Shown here: positions 1 to 8,187 of the stretch, in pieces
How positions within the stretch are numbered: the stretch's first letter is position 1
How the letters are laid out: every line of letters starts with the position of its first letter
Program-made: the position numbers and the translations under genes
The notes under the pieces: model-generated
The model's input: only the letters and a program-made list of their open reading frames with translations
What the model was told of the DNA's origin: nothing
Databases searched by the model: none
DNA from: JAXDTI01 sp034090045
Lineage (GTDB): Bacteria; Actinomycetota; Actinomycetes; Actinomycetales; Actinomycetaceae
Reading direction: 5' to 3'
Assembly: GCA_034090045.1 (NCBI GenBank)
Contig: JAXDTI010000004.1
Span: 1 to 64,000 of the forward strand
DNA length: 64,000 bases

Positions 1-84
1 CCATCCCGAACCCGGAAGCTAAGCTACCCAGCGCTGAGGATACTGCACCCCCACGGGTGTGGGAAAGCAAGACACCGCCGCAAC
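1..84 (+). rRNA. rrf: 5S ribosomal RNA, 3' part
   Basis: The first bases match the 3' two thirds of an actinobacterial 5S rRNA: the CCATCCCGAAC loop, GGAAGCTAAGC, GCTGAGGATACTGC and the closing GACACCGCCG. The 5' end lies before the window, so an rRNA operon probably ends here. The 3' boundary is placed by eye from the acceptor-like GCCGC stem and may be off by a few bases. Confidence 0.9.
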
Positions 85-98
85 CAAACCACAAAACA

Positions 99-130
99 GG
101 GGCGGCCAACCACAAACGGTTGACCGCCCC
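99..130 (+). terminator. Hairpin terminator after the rRNA operon
   Basis: A 13-bp stem (99-111 with 118-130, one C-A mismatch) closes a 6-base loop 15 bases after the 5S end. No T-run follows on the plus strand, which is not rare for actinobacterial terminators. Read on the minus strand the mismatch becomes a G-T pair and a short T-rich tract follows, so it could work in both directions. Confidence 0.6.
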
Positions 131-240
131 AAAACCATATCCACGTCAAATAACCGTTGGGAACCGATTAACGGTATCCGAGAATCCTAATAGTGGTCAT
201 TATCGGTAGTGTCGGTCCACAATCGGGTAGATTCAATGTT

Positions 241-906
241 GTGGGGTACAGGCATATTTACAGGACAAAACTTCTCGCTGTTACGCTTACTATAGCGTGT
301 TTAACCGGTATCGCAGGATGCGGATCAGACCCAAACCAACAAATTCGACTACCAAAAAACGCTGATACAACCAGTGCTGAGGAAACCGCGGACACACTTA
401 AAATTCAACCCTCGAAATACAGTCAAAACCAGCTGGTTGTACCCGGTCAAGTCTATTATGACCGCTGGACTAATCCGGTACCAAACGCCCCTCATAGTCG
501 GGACAACGATACATTGGATGGTGCCTGTGAGGTCGCTCTGTATTGGCTACAGCTATTGCCTTACTCGATGGCTACCCGTGACCGCCAACAGCTTGATGCC
601 CACACTTTGGCCGGTTCAGCTGTAGCCGGCGAGGTTGAAAAACTCTGGAAACAATATCTCGATAAAGATGTTGCTACCAGCGGCGGAGCCTTGAAATCTT
701 TCGTTTTGCTCACTCGCGAATGGGAGGATGAAAAGACTCAGCGTGCCCGATGTGAAGGAGATGCGCAATGGGACGTTACCGAGTTTCGGAATGCCTTTGG
801 AGTTTCCGAGACCGAAACGGAAAAAACCACCCGCTGGGCGCTCGTCTTGGACTATCACACTGGGTGGCAGGTTCGAGAAGCCGTGGAGATCAGCCTTGAA
901 AACTAG
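241..906 (+). CDS. Secreted lipoprotein, DUF6318-like
   Basis: Predicted surface lipoprotein of about 221 residues and unknown function. With the GTG start at 241 the protein begins with a short basic stretch (GYRHIYRTK), a hydrophobic core and the lipobox IAGC with Cys27, a textbook lipoprotein signal. An in-frame GTG at 193 would add 16 unneeded residues before the signal, so 241 is preferred although its ribosome binding site is weak. A low-complexity linker follows; the rest (from about residue 90) has the ALYWLQLLPYSMATRD-type pattern and paired cysteines that recall DUF6318/NTF2-like actinobacterial lipoproteins. The family call is from memory of that pattern and is tentative. The next gene overlaps its end, so the two are probably co-expressed. 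Confidence 0.7.
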   Translation: MGYRHIYRTKLLAVTLTIACLTGIAGCGSDPNQQIRLPKNADTTSAEETADTLKIQPSKYSQNQLVVPGQVYYDRWTNPVPNAPHSRDNDTLDGACEVALYWLQLLPYSMATRDRQQLDAHTLAGSAVAGEVEKLWKQYLDKDVATSGGALKSFVLLTREWEDEKTQRARCEGDAQWDVTEFRNAFGVSETETEKTTRWALVLDYHTGWQVREAVEISLEN

Positions 907-1711
907 CAGTAGCATACGGCGGCTTGTTCCTGCGATTACGTTAGCAATCTGTGTGCTTCAGTTGATACCCAACACTGAGGCTGTAGCCAGCAGCTGGGCG
1001 CTTCCAGCCCAACCAGTAACCGATTTGAACACAGACATATTTGTTAATCGGGATTTCGTGAGCACCAGTGTTACGCGAAATACCTTCCAGAATTTCGAAA
1101 ATCACGACCCGCATTTTTTGGATTTTCTGCGGGTAAATGGTCTTAGCAGCTATTGGACCTGTGTCATTGATGGGCAGTTTATTGAGGAACGCTATACGGA
1201 ACCAGGATTGCCAACAAACTCCCGTTGCATGGATGTGGTTATGAAGGAACGCAGTCAAGAAACAACCCAAAAATGGACTAAAGTTATCCAGATAAAGAAA
1301 GGCGGCTTGCAGGTGCAGCCACCGGGTGGCACGGCTGCTTTGCAATACCCGGTGATTTTCTATGTGAAAAACACGAAACAAGAGTTCAGGGCAGATGTTT
1401 CAGGGGAAAAAGTATCGATAAAAGCATATGCCAACCGTTTCCACTACGATTTCGGTGATGGCACCACAGTTGACACCGACGAACCCGGCAGACCATACCC
1501 GAAGCAAACTCTCACTCATACCTACGTCAAACCGGGTGATTATCGGGTTAAATTACGCATCGAATGGGTGGTGAAATACCGGCAACCAGGGGACGCTAAT
1601 TACCGCATAGCCCCGCAGAGAGCCGAAACCACAGAAGAATACGGACCAATTTCGGTACGTAAAGTACTCGCAGTGCTAACCGATGATGCGGAAGAAGCTA
1701 ACGGACACTAG
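896..1711 (+). CDS. Secreted PKD-domain protein
   Basis: Exported protein of about 271 residues with a PKD fold near the C terminus: YDFGDGT, then LTHTY and GDYRVKL (about residues 182-222), the usual pattern of extracellular beta-sandwich PKD repeats. The chosen start is TTG 896, preceded by GGAG at 885-888 with a 7-base gap; it gives a clean signal peptide (SIRRLVPAITLAICVLQLI). The longer reading from 728 would translate the neighbour's coding region out of frame and put 56 residues before the signal. It overlaps the lipoprotein gene by 11 bases, which suggests translational coupling and a shared role at the cell surface. The ligand is unknown. Confidence 0.75.
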   Translation: MKTSSSIRRLVPAITLAICVLQLIPNTEAVASSWALPAQPVTDLNTDIFVNRDFVSTSVTRNTFQNFENHDPHFLDFLRVNGLSSYWTCVIDGQFIEERYTEPGLPTNSRCMDVVMKERSQETTQKWTKVIQIKKGGLQVQPPGGTAALQYPVIFYVKNTKQEFRADVSGEKVSIKAYANRFHYDFGDGTTVDTDEPGRPYPKQTLTHTYVKPGDYRVKLRIEWVVKYRQPGDANYRIAPQRAETTEEYGPISVRKVLAVLTDDAEEANGH

Positions 1712-1725
1712 GGTAGTGTAATCGC

Positions 1726-2796
1726 CTAATCACGGTCATGTCGGGAGCCAAAAACGATTTCGTCCCATGATGGTACCGAACGGCGACCTTTCTTATGCTT
1801 GCGCTGGGTATTGTCGGAATCGGTATAGGCATCCATGCCGGGAAGCATGGCGCTATCTGCTTGTGAAGAACCGGCGGTAGCGTCAACTTGAAAATCAATA
1901 ACCTGGGCGATTTGGTCAGTTTCAGTACCGGAGTCCACTTCAGGGGAGCGCGTGTTGCCCGGATGCTGCCCGAGCGCGTTATCAGCGACAGCGCCCTTAG
2001 CGTTGAAAGAATCATCTGTTGCAGGGATACCGGCGGTCTCGATTTCGTCCTCATCGAAATCGTCTGGAATATCCAGGGCAGAACGGATGCCGCGGGCGGC
2101 ATTCACCTCCTCCAGGAGAGCTTCAGTTCCGGCCGCTGACACATCAGAATCCATGTCGGAAGACAGAAAATCTGTAGTCGAAACCGGGTGAGGAGGGAAT
2201 ACCGAATCTATACCACGTGCTTCACCTGCAGGTGAAGCAGTCTCGGTCAGCCATATCGCTTCCTCATCCAGAGCAGTCAACGAACGTGTTTCAGTATCCC
2301 AATACCAGTGCGCCTGTATTTCATTCGCTGCCTGCACGAAAGACAGTATTAACTCCCAGGGGTCATTTCCGGTGCGTATAGCATCCCAGTTTAAAGAATC
2401 GGGATCCACGCCTCGTACCGCCAGACGATCAGTGACCAGATCGAGGAGTACCGGGGAATCAGATTCAGCAGTGATGTGATGTTTGAGAGCCTGGGAAACA
2501 ATCCATTTACGTTCGGTGCGGATAGGAGCTTCAAAAGCCTCAACCTGCTGCATTTCCAGTCCGAAACGCTCCGAGATTTCTTTCGCCGTCGCCCCCTCCC
2601 GCATGAGTGCCTGAATCTGGCGGGGTTTCGGAGTGCGACCGGATGCGTTATCCACGCTTTTCAATGCGGGTCGTGGCTTACGTGTCAAAGAACGCAATTG
2701 GTCAGTGACGGGCAACAGATATCGGGCACCATCCGGGTCGGTGAGCACAATCTGGTTTCCGTCTGGATGCATCCCTAGGATTTCCAGATCTATCAT
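1726..2796 (-). CDS. sepH: Septation protein SepH (DUF3071)
   Basis: SepH binds FtsZ and promotes its assembly at division sites in actinobacteria. The N-terminal part shows the family features: MIDLEILGMHPDGNQIVL, YLLPVTDQL, then a helix-turn-helix-like stretch (RQIQALMREGATAKEISERFGL, about residues 58-80) and a tail running to about residue 165. From about residue 200 the protein is acidic, low-complexity and poorly conserved, ending in a basic RKHKKGRRSVPSWDEIVFG motif that is also typical of the family. At 356 residues it is normal in length. It is divergent from the DUF4193 gene, and the 152-bp gap between them should hold both promoters. Confidence 0.92.
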   Translation of the reverse strand: MIDLEILGMHPDGNQIVLTDPDGARYLLPVTDQLRSLTRKPRPALKSVDNASGRTPKPRQIQALMREGATAKEISERFGLEMQQVEAFEAPIRTERKWIVSQALKHHITAESDSPVLLDLVTDRLAVRGVDPDSLNWDAIRTGNDPWELILSFVQAANEIQAHWYWDTETRSLTALDEEAIWLTETASPAGEARGIDSVFPPHPVSTTDFLSSDMDSDVSAAGTEALLEEVNAARGIRSALDIPDDFDEDEIETAGIPATDDSFNAKGAVADNALGQHPGNTRSPEVDSGTETDQIAQVIDFQVDATAGSSQADSAMLPGMDAYTDSDNTQRKHKKGRRSVPSWDEIVFGSRHDRD

Positions 2797-2948
2797 CGCT
2801 CGCTCCTCAATTGTTCCCGGTGTTATTGAAAACTGCCTATATTCTATCCGGAGCTTGGCCTTGGGTAGCAGTTTCCTCGCCGTGGTGCTATTATCTCGGA
2901 GAACGATTCATCTGCAATTGCGAAACCGGAGAGAAAGGCTATCGCGAA

Positions 2949-3251
2949 ATGGCTACTGATTATGATGCTCCCAGAAAAGGTGACGAAGAGGAAGAGACAG
3001 ATTCGCTGGAGGAGTTGAAGGCTCGCCGCGCAGAGCAGTCTGGTTCTTCTGAGGTCGACGAGGACGAAAACGCGGCCGCAGAAGAATATGAGCTACCGGG
3101 TGCGGATTTGTCGAATGAGGAGCTGTCTGTACAGGTGGTTCCAGCTCAGGATGATGAGTTCACCTGTTCGGTTTGTTTCTTGGTGCACCACCATTCGCAG
3201 CTCGCCGGCTATGAGAACGGACTGCCGGTTTGTACTGATTGTGCCAGTTAA
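2949..3251 (+). CDS. DUF4193 family protein
   Basis: Small conserved actinobacterial protein of 100 residues and unknown function. The start is ATG 2949, after GAGAGAAAGG; a longer frame from 2811 has no ribosome site and non-family sequence. The body is acidic (EEEETDSLEELKARRAEQS), as usual for DUF4193. The C terminus carries two CxxC pairs (CSVC about residue 77 and CTDC near the end) flanking HHHSQL, a likely zinc knuckle. In mycobacteria this gene lies near dut and the DUF3710 gene; here DUF3710 follows after 15 bases. Confidence 0.88.
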   Translation: MATDYDAPRKGDEEEETDSLEELKARRAEQSGSSEVDEDENAAAEEYELPGADLSNEELSVQVVPAQDDEFTCSVCFLVHHHSQLAGYENGLPVCTDCAS

Positions 3252-3266
3252 GTCGGTCTAGACGTT

Positions 3267-3812
3267 ATGGACTCGTTCGCTGATTTGTGGTCGGCTCCCC
3301 AACCTAGCGAGGCACCGGTAGATCAGTGTGATGATTCCGGTCTGCTGGATTTGGGCGGGATACGGGTGCCTATGATTCCGGGAATGCAGCTTACCGCGCT
3401 GTCTGATACCAAGGGCGACATTTCAGCTTTCGAATTTTTGATCTCTACCGCTTCTGTTCAGGTAAGCGCCTATGCTGCGCCTCGCAGCGGAAACCTGTGG
3501 CGTGACAGTCTCCCGGAGCTCACCGAAAACCTTGAGGCTGAGGGATACCGGGTTGAACAGCTACCTAAGTTGCGAGGTCTCTATGCAGAAACCGACCGGG
3601 CACGTCCGCTCCTGATAGTCGGTTATCTTTCCGATCGCTGGCTGTTGCGAGCGATTTTTACCGATGCTGCGGCACAGTCAGCTGCAGCTCGGGAACCGCT
3701 ATTGGATTTTATAGGCGGCATCGAGGTGGTTCGTGGACAAGAAGCTATGCCCCCCGGAGCGCTGATTCCGCTGCGCTTACCGGCGAACATGGACGAGGAG
3801 GCGCGGGAGTGA
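3267..3812 (+). CDS. DUF3710 family protein
   Basis: Conserved actinobacterial protein (181 residues) of unknown function. Family features visible are LLDLGGIRVPMIPGM (residues 27-41), a beta-rich middle with FLISTASVQVSAYAAPRSG and the WRDSLPELTENLEAEGY helix. No signal peptide or membrane segment is seen. It overlaps the next gene by 4 bases and forms a run with the OB-fold and DUF3159 genes, an order kept in many actinobacteria. The dUTPase gene that usually precedes it is absent here. Confidence 0.88.
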   Translation: MDSFADLWSAPQPSEAPVDQCDDSGLLDLGGIRVPMIPGMQLTALSDTKGDISAFEFLISTASVQVSAYAAPRSGNLWRDSLPELTENLEAEGYRVEQLPKLRGLYAETDRARPLLIVGYLSDRWLLRAIFTDAAAQSAAAREPLLDFIGGIEVVRGQEAMPPGALIPLRLPANMDEEARE

Positions 3813-4111
3813 CCCAGATATCTGGTAAAGACACAATCAATCGTTTGAGCGAGGCAGGTCAACGTAAACGAGTTTCGCTTTCCGGAACCCTGAAAGCGGT
3901 TACTATACCCCCGGAGGACGGTCGCGGAGCCTTCAGAGCGCTGCTGGATGACGGCAGCGGTCAGATTGACCTGGTTTGGTTGGGTCGCAAGAATGTGCCT
4001 GGAATAGTTCCAGGAATTACCCTACACGTTGCGGGTCTGGTATCGGTCTATGACGAAGTAAATGCCCTGTTGAATCCGGAGTATGACATTGTCGCAACAC
4101 CGAGAGAATAA
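3809..4111 (+). CDS. OB-fold nucleic-acid-binding protein
   Basis: A 100-residue single-domain protein with the beta-strand pattern of an OB fold: RVSLSGTLKAV, FRALLDDGSGQIDLVWLG, PGITLHVAGLV, then LLNPEYDIV. This resembles the RecG-wedge/tRNA-anticodon type of OB fold that binds single-stranded nucleic acid. It starts with GTG in a GTGA overlap with the stop of the DUF3710 gene. Its partner is unknown; the fixed place between DUF3710 and DUF3159 is shared with mycobacteria and corynebacteria. Confidence 0.85.
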   Translation: MTQISGKDTINRLSEAGQRKRVSLSGTLKAVTIPPEDGRGAFRALLDDGSGQIDLVWLGRKNVPGIVPGITLHVAGLVSVYDEVNALLNPEYDIVATPRE

Positions 4112-4736
4112 TGTTATCGGGCAGTTAGATGCCGATTCTTTTTCTATTACTGCAAGCTTCGGTGGGGTGCGCGGTCTTGTCGAAACGGTGCTGCCGGCGC
4201 TCGTCTATACGGTGGGTTTCGTAATCACCCAGCAGGTGAGGTTGCCGCTAATATGTGCCCTGGCAGTGGGGGTTCTGGCTGCTGTTTTGCGCGTAGGCAC
4301 TGGGGCAGGAAACCTGAAACCCGCGCTTACCGGTCTGGCTGGGCTGGGTGTGTGTGTAGTGTGGGTTTTAATCAGCGGGAAAGGCGAAGATTTTTTTGCT
4401 TTCGGTTTGGTCTTGAACGCCGTCTATGGGGCGGCTGTTTTACTTTCGCTGGTGCTTAGATGGCCGCTGATCGGGGTGATAATCAATCTTTTTCGCCGTG
4501 TCGAAAACTGGCGCGCTAACCAGGATTTTTTTCGTCGATCCCTGTGGGCTACCGGGTATTGGTTAGGGCTATTTATCTTGCGGCTCGCCGTGGAAACACC
4601 CCTGTATCTCAATGCTTATATCGGTCCGCTCGGTGCTGCCCGGATAGTACTTGGCTTGCCGTTATACACGCTGGTGCTCTTCATGACATGGAAGACTTTC
4701 GCTGGGCATCTGCCTCCCAGGACGGTAACCCCCTAA
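4089..4736 (+). CDS. DUF3159 membrane protein
   Basis: Integral membrane protein of about 215 residues with some six hydrophobic segments. The motif GGVRGLVETVLPALVYTVGF near the N terminus and the RRSLWATGYWLGLFILRL segment are typical of DUF3159. Function is unknown. An ATG at 4083 is in frame, but the GGAG at 4078-4081 would sit almost on top of it; TTG 4089 has the right gap of 7 bases and is preferred. The gene overlaps the end of the OB-fold gene and is convergent with the TrkA genes. Confidence 0.85.
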   Translation: MSQHRENNVIGQLDADSFSITASFGGVRGLVETVLPALVYTVGFVITQQVRLPLICALAVGVLAAVLRVGTGAGNLKPALTGLAGLGVCVVWVLISGKGEDFFAFGLVLNAVYGAAVLLSLVLRWPLIGVIINLFRRVENWRANQDFFRRSLWATGYWLGLFILRLAVETPLYLNAYIGPLGAARIVLGLPLYTLVLFMTWKTFAGHLPPRTVTP

Positions 4737-4767
4737 GGGGTAGAGCCCCCGTCAGCTGCTTGAAGAG

Positions 4768-5475
4768 TCAGTCTTCTTGAGCCGGATCCTCGAGTTCCTC
4801 GTATGCGGGAGAAAAAAGCGCGATAACAGTTTCCTGGTCCGCTGGGCTCAGCGCTGAGGTTAAAAACAACAGTTCATCTCCGGCGACGATTTCGGTTGTT
4901 GGGTGAGGTGGAAGCGGACGGGAATCACGAATGATACCTGCCAGCACCACCGGAAGTGGCAGTTCAATATCAGAAATCTGGCGTCCAACAACTCGCGCTG
5001 TTTGCGGTATGTTTATGGAATAGATTGCTGTTCCAGAATCGTGGAAAGTGAACAGTTTCACCGGAACACCAACTGTCACGGCTGCCTCTACCAGTGCGGT
5101 TATTGTCCCGGGTGTTGATACCGGCACGTCCACACCCCAGGCGTCAGTGAACATCCACTCGTTTTTGGGGTGTGAAACACGAGCCACTGTCCGGGGAACT
5201 CCGAACTCGGATTTAGCCAGTAGTGACATCACCAGGTTTGCTTTATCATCACCGGTTGCGGCAACCATTACGTCTGCTTTTTCGATACCTGCCTGCTCCA
5301 ATATATCTGGAGAACAGGCGTCTCCCAGCACCCAGTCAGCCTCTGCGACACTGGAAATCTGCATTTTGTCTGGCATGTTGTCCAGTAGCGTTACCTGGTG
5401 CCCGTGGCTGAGCAGCTCGGAGGCTATAGCGCGGCCGACAGCTCCGGCACCTGCAATGACTACGCGCATTCTCAA
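4768..5475 (-). CDS. trkA: TrkA-type K+ uptake regulatory protein (second copy)
   Basis: Cytoplasmic RCK protein that binds NAD(H) or nucleotides and gates a K+ transporter. Residues 1-120 form a Rossmann fold with GAGAVGRAIASEL and an acidic residue (LLDN) after strand 2, then VLGDACSPDILEQAGIEKADVMVAATGDD. The C-terminal half (about 135-225) is a TrkA_C domain (VVGRQISDIELP, IVAGDELLFLTS). It is 235 residues, a single RCK unit, and overlaps the upstream copy by 4 bases. The pair corresponds to the CeoB/CeoC pair of mycobacteria. The membrane subunit TrkH is not in the window. Confidence 0.9.
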   Translation of the reverse strand: MRMRVVIAGAGAVGRAIASELLSHGHQVTLLDNMPDKMQISSVAEADWVLGDACSPDILEQAGIEKADVMVAATGDDKANLVMSLLAKSEFGVPRTVARVSHPKNEWMFTDAWGVDVPVSTPGTITALVEAAVTVGVPVKLFTFHDSGTAIYSINIPQTARVVGRQISDIELPLPVVLAGIIRDSRPLPPHPTTEIVAGDELLFLTSALSPADQETVIALFSPAYEELEDPAQED

Positions 5476-6134
5476 TCCTCCCTGGGTTTGTCCAACAGCA
5501 GTTTCTTTGTGGCGTTGATGCTACTGGAGGAAGCGAGCACCACGATAATGTCGTTTTCCTGGAGCACAGCATCCGTGAGGTCGATATCGGCTCGCCCAGC
5601 TCGCAGCAGGTATCCGACACGCCCCTCGATACTTTCAGCTATTTCGCGGATCGAATGACCAATCCAGGCGTCGGATGGGGTGATTTTCAGCAGGTTCATA
5701 TCTGCTTCTTTTTCGCTGTAGGCTATCTCGGAGTCTCCTGGGAGCAGGTGTTTGAGTATTGCGGTCGCCGACCAATTCACTGTTCCGGTAGTTGGAATGC
5801 CCATCCGTTCATACACGTCGGCTTTCTGTGAGTCGTATATCCTGGCCACCACGTGTTCCACGCCGAAATAATCGCGCGCGATCCGGGCTGCGAGGATATT
5901 GGAGTTGTCATCGCTGGAGACAGCTGCAAAAGCGTAGGCATCTTGAATATTTGAACGGTTCAGGGTGTCTTGGTCAAAACCTACCCCCTTTATTCGTTGC
6001 CCGGAAAAATCCGAGGGTAAGCGACGAAAGGCCGAAGAATCCTGGTCGATTATAGCGACCGAGTGCCCTTGAGAGTCCAGGCGCTCAGCTATTGTGGCAC
6101 CGACCCTGCCTGAACCCATCACTACGAAATGCAC
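5472..6134 (-). CDS. trkA: TrkA-type K+ uptake regulatory protein (first copy)
   Basis: A single RCK unit of 220 residues: GSGRVGATIAERL nucleotide-binding loop, AIIDQD acidic tip, IQDAYAFAAVSSDDNSNILAARIA, and a C-terminal TrkA_C domain (WIGHSIREIAESIEGRVGYLLR to about residue 200). It is first in a two-gene minus-strand operon with the paralogue at 4768-5475, so the two probably form a hetero-oligomeric ring. It is divergent from the APC permease gene, with 58 bases between starts. Confidence 0.9.
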   Translation of the reverse strand: MHFVVMGSGRVGATIAERLDSQGHSVAIIDQDSSAFRRLPSDFSGQRIKGVGFDQDTLNRSNIQDAYAFAAVSSDDNSNILAARIARDYFGVEHVVARIYDSQKADVYERMGIPTTGTVNWSATAILKHLLPGDSEIAYSEKEADMNLLKITPSDAWIGHSIREIAESIEGRVGYLLRAGRADIDLTDAVLQENDIIVVLASSSSINATKKLLLDKPRED

Positions 6135-6192
6135 GTATTCACGCTACCGCATTATTAGCTGTTTCGGTATCTGTTGCGTTTAACATAGTGAT

Positions 6193-8187
6193 GTGCAACT
6201 TTACAGCGATGTCATTTTCCGGCTCCTGTTTGGGTCAAAGCTGCCGGCGCGCACTACGCCCCAGGGGCAGCTGCCGACGTCTACGGGATTGGCCGGTTTG
6301 GGTATCGTGCTTATTGCCGGGCTGCCGGTTATACTATCCGGAGTTTTTCTAAACACTTCTTTCGCCGGTCTGTCTGCCTTAGCTATCACGGTTTGTGCTG
6401 CGTTTGTTGCAGCGCTGCTGCTCTTGATTATCGCTGTCGGCTATCGGGAATCAATCTGGCTTTATACAAAGAATGCTGATGACTATCAGGTCTCGAGTGC
6501 CTCGCTGGGCAACCGTTCCAGCCTGTTGGTAGCCGCCTGCCTTCTGGTTGATTCGGCACTGCTATTGGGGGTGCTTGTCAGCGGTGCGGCACGTTACCTG
6601 CAAGCGATAGTTCCGGCTTTGTATCCTCACGTTAAACCGGTGTCCTTCCTGTTGGCTGCTCTGGTGTTGCTGGCGATACTGCGCGGGGCGCAAGTTCCGA
6701 TACGGTTCATTGCTGCCTGCGGATATGTCCTGATGGCTGTGGCTGCCGTGTTGGCGTTACTGGTGGTAATAGAACCGCTGGTCGGGTTCCAGCCGCTGGC
6801 TCCCAGCGCGGCTTTCTATGGTTCTGCTGGGGTGCCTGAGCTTGATGCCGGTCGGGCAGTGATGCTTTTCGTGCAGGTTGCCGCGATAGTGCTCACTCTC
6901 GCGGTTGGTGTGAATGCGATTCCTTCCGCGAAGCAGCGTTTTCAAAAGCCGAAATCCAAACATGCGTCCCAGGCGCTGATTGGTGCTGCTTCGGCTACAG
7001 CAGTGCTCGCAATCGGGCTTGTCTATGCGGGGTCACAGGTTCGTGTCGTGCTCGACGTGCCTTCTCCAGCGTGGTCCCGCCCGCGAGATATTGACGGTGT
7101 TTCCACCACTGCGCCTTTTTTCGATCAGCTGGCTGCGGCAGTTTTCAACGGTTATGCTCCCGCCCGAACCGCGGTGGATCTTGTCGTGCTTGTCGTGGCG
7201 CTGCTGGCCGCTTTCACGGTTGCCCAGTCGTGGGTCTTTCTGGTTGGACAGCTTTCCCGAGACTCGCTCTTGCCGCGGCAGTTCTTTACCCGTCGTGACC
7301 GGGCTTCCCACGCCTATACGGTGGCTTCGCTGGCGATTATTGTGGTGTTGCTGCTGTGGGTAACTGACGCTTCAGTGTGGGCTTTTTTGCAGCTTCTCGG
7401 AGTTGGGTCACTGTTGGCAATAGCCATTGCTCATATCGCGGCGAGTGTCTCGTGGACCCGAAAAATCAGAAAGAACGTTGATGCTGATTTGCGCGGCAGA
7501 ATGCTGCGTTTTCGCGCTATGCAGCATCTTTCCGCTGGGGCGGCATTCCTGGCTTTACTGATTCTTACGGCCGGTAAAATCACTGGAGGTGTGGGGTTAG
7601 CCTACGCCGCAATAATGCTGCTGAGCCTGGTTTTAATGTTTATTAAATGGAACTATCTGGTTGTGGGCTCGCAGCTGCGTATCGCTGACTGGGCGCAGGT
7701 TGACGAGCTGCCGAGCCGCGTGAAATCGCTGGTGTTGATTGAGCGCCTGGACGCGCCGGCTTTACAGGCAATCCGCTATGCACTTGCTCTCGATCCTGCA
7801 ACCTTGCAGGTAATAACGGTTCAAATGGATCCTATCCGCACAAAGAAGCTGCAAAAACAGTGGCTGGCTTTACATTCGGGGCTGCCGTTGACCATGTTGG
7901 ACGCTCCGCAGCGTGATTTGACGCGTGCTGTGGAAGAATACGTGCGTTCGTTGCGGAGGCGCTATCCGCGCGACTTGGTTCAGATACATATACCGTATTA
8001 CCTTGTCAGGCATTGGTGGCAGGGCGTGTTGTTTAACCGTACAGTGTCTCGTCTGAAGCGACGGCTACAGTACCTCGATGGGGTAGTGGTTTCGATGATT
8101 CCATGGCAGTTGAAAGGTTTTGCGACACTCTCCGAACAGCGAGAACTCTTCGCCACTATCCGTAAGGAAAACGATCTTGATGCTTGA
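6193..8187 (+). CDS. APC-superfamily permease
   Basis: Membrane transporter of 664 residues with about 12 hydrophobic segments between residues 40 and 490 and a cytoplasmic C-terminal domain of about 160 residues. The soluble tail (VKSLVLIERLDAPALQAIRYALALDP, then HIPYYLVRHWWQGVLFNRT) is typical of the actinobacterial APC permeases found next to TrkA pairs and a TRAM methyltransferase, and resembles the universal-stress-like tails of K+/amino-acid permeases. Substrate is unproven; K+ is suggested by the divergent TrkA genes. Starts at GTG 6193. The next gene begins inside its last codons. Confidence 0.85.
   Translation: MQLYSDVIFRLLFGSKLPARTTPQGQLPTSTGLAGLGIVLIAGLPVILSGVFLNTSFAGLSALAITVCAAFVAALLLLIIAVGYRESIWLYTKNADDYQVSSASLGNRSSLLVAACLLVDSALLLGVLVSGAARYLQAIVPALYPHVKPVSFLLAALVLLAILRGAQVPIRFIAACGYVLMAVAAVLALLVVIEPLVGFQPLAPSAAFYGSAGVPELDAGRAVMLFVQVAAIVLTLAVGVNAIPSAKQRFQKPKSKHASQALIGAASATAVLAIGLVYAGSQVRVVLDVPSPAWSRPRDIDGVSTTAPFFDQLAAAVFNGYAPARTAVDLVVLVVALLAAFTVAQSWVFLVGQLSRDSLLPRQFFTRRDRASHAYTVASLAIIVVLLLWVTDASVWAFLQLLGVGSLLAIAIAHIAASVSWTRKIRKNVDADLRGRMLRFRAMQHLSAGAAFLALLILTAGKITGGVGLAYAAIMLLSLVLMFIKWNYLVVGSQLRIADWAQVDELPSRVKSLVLIERLDAPALQAIRYALALDPATLQVITVQMDPIRTKKLQKQWLALHSGLPLTMLDAPQRDLTRAVEEYVRSLRRRYPRDLVQIHIPYYLVRHWWQGVLFNRTVSRLKRRLQYLDGVVVSMIPWQLKGFATLSEQRELFATIRKENDLDA

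Noticed and set aside
728..895. Upstream extension of the PKD protein to 728
   Set aside because: It overlaps the lipoprotein gene in another frame, lacks a ribosome site and would hide the signal peptide; TTG 896 explains the data better.
4728..4741. ACCCC-CTAA-GGGGT hairpin at the end of the DUF3159 gene, as a bidirectional terminator
   Set aside because: The stem is only 5 bp, it overlaps the stop codon and no T-run follows on either strand.
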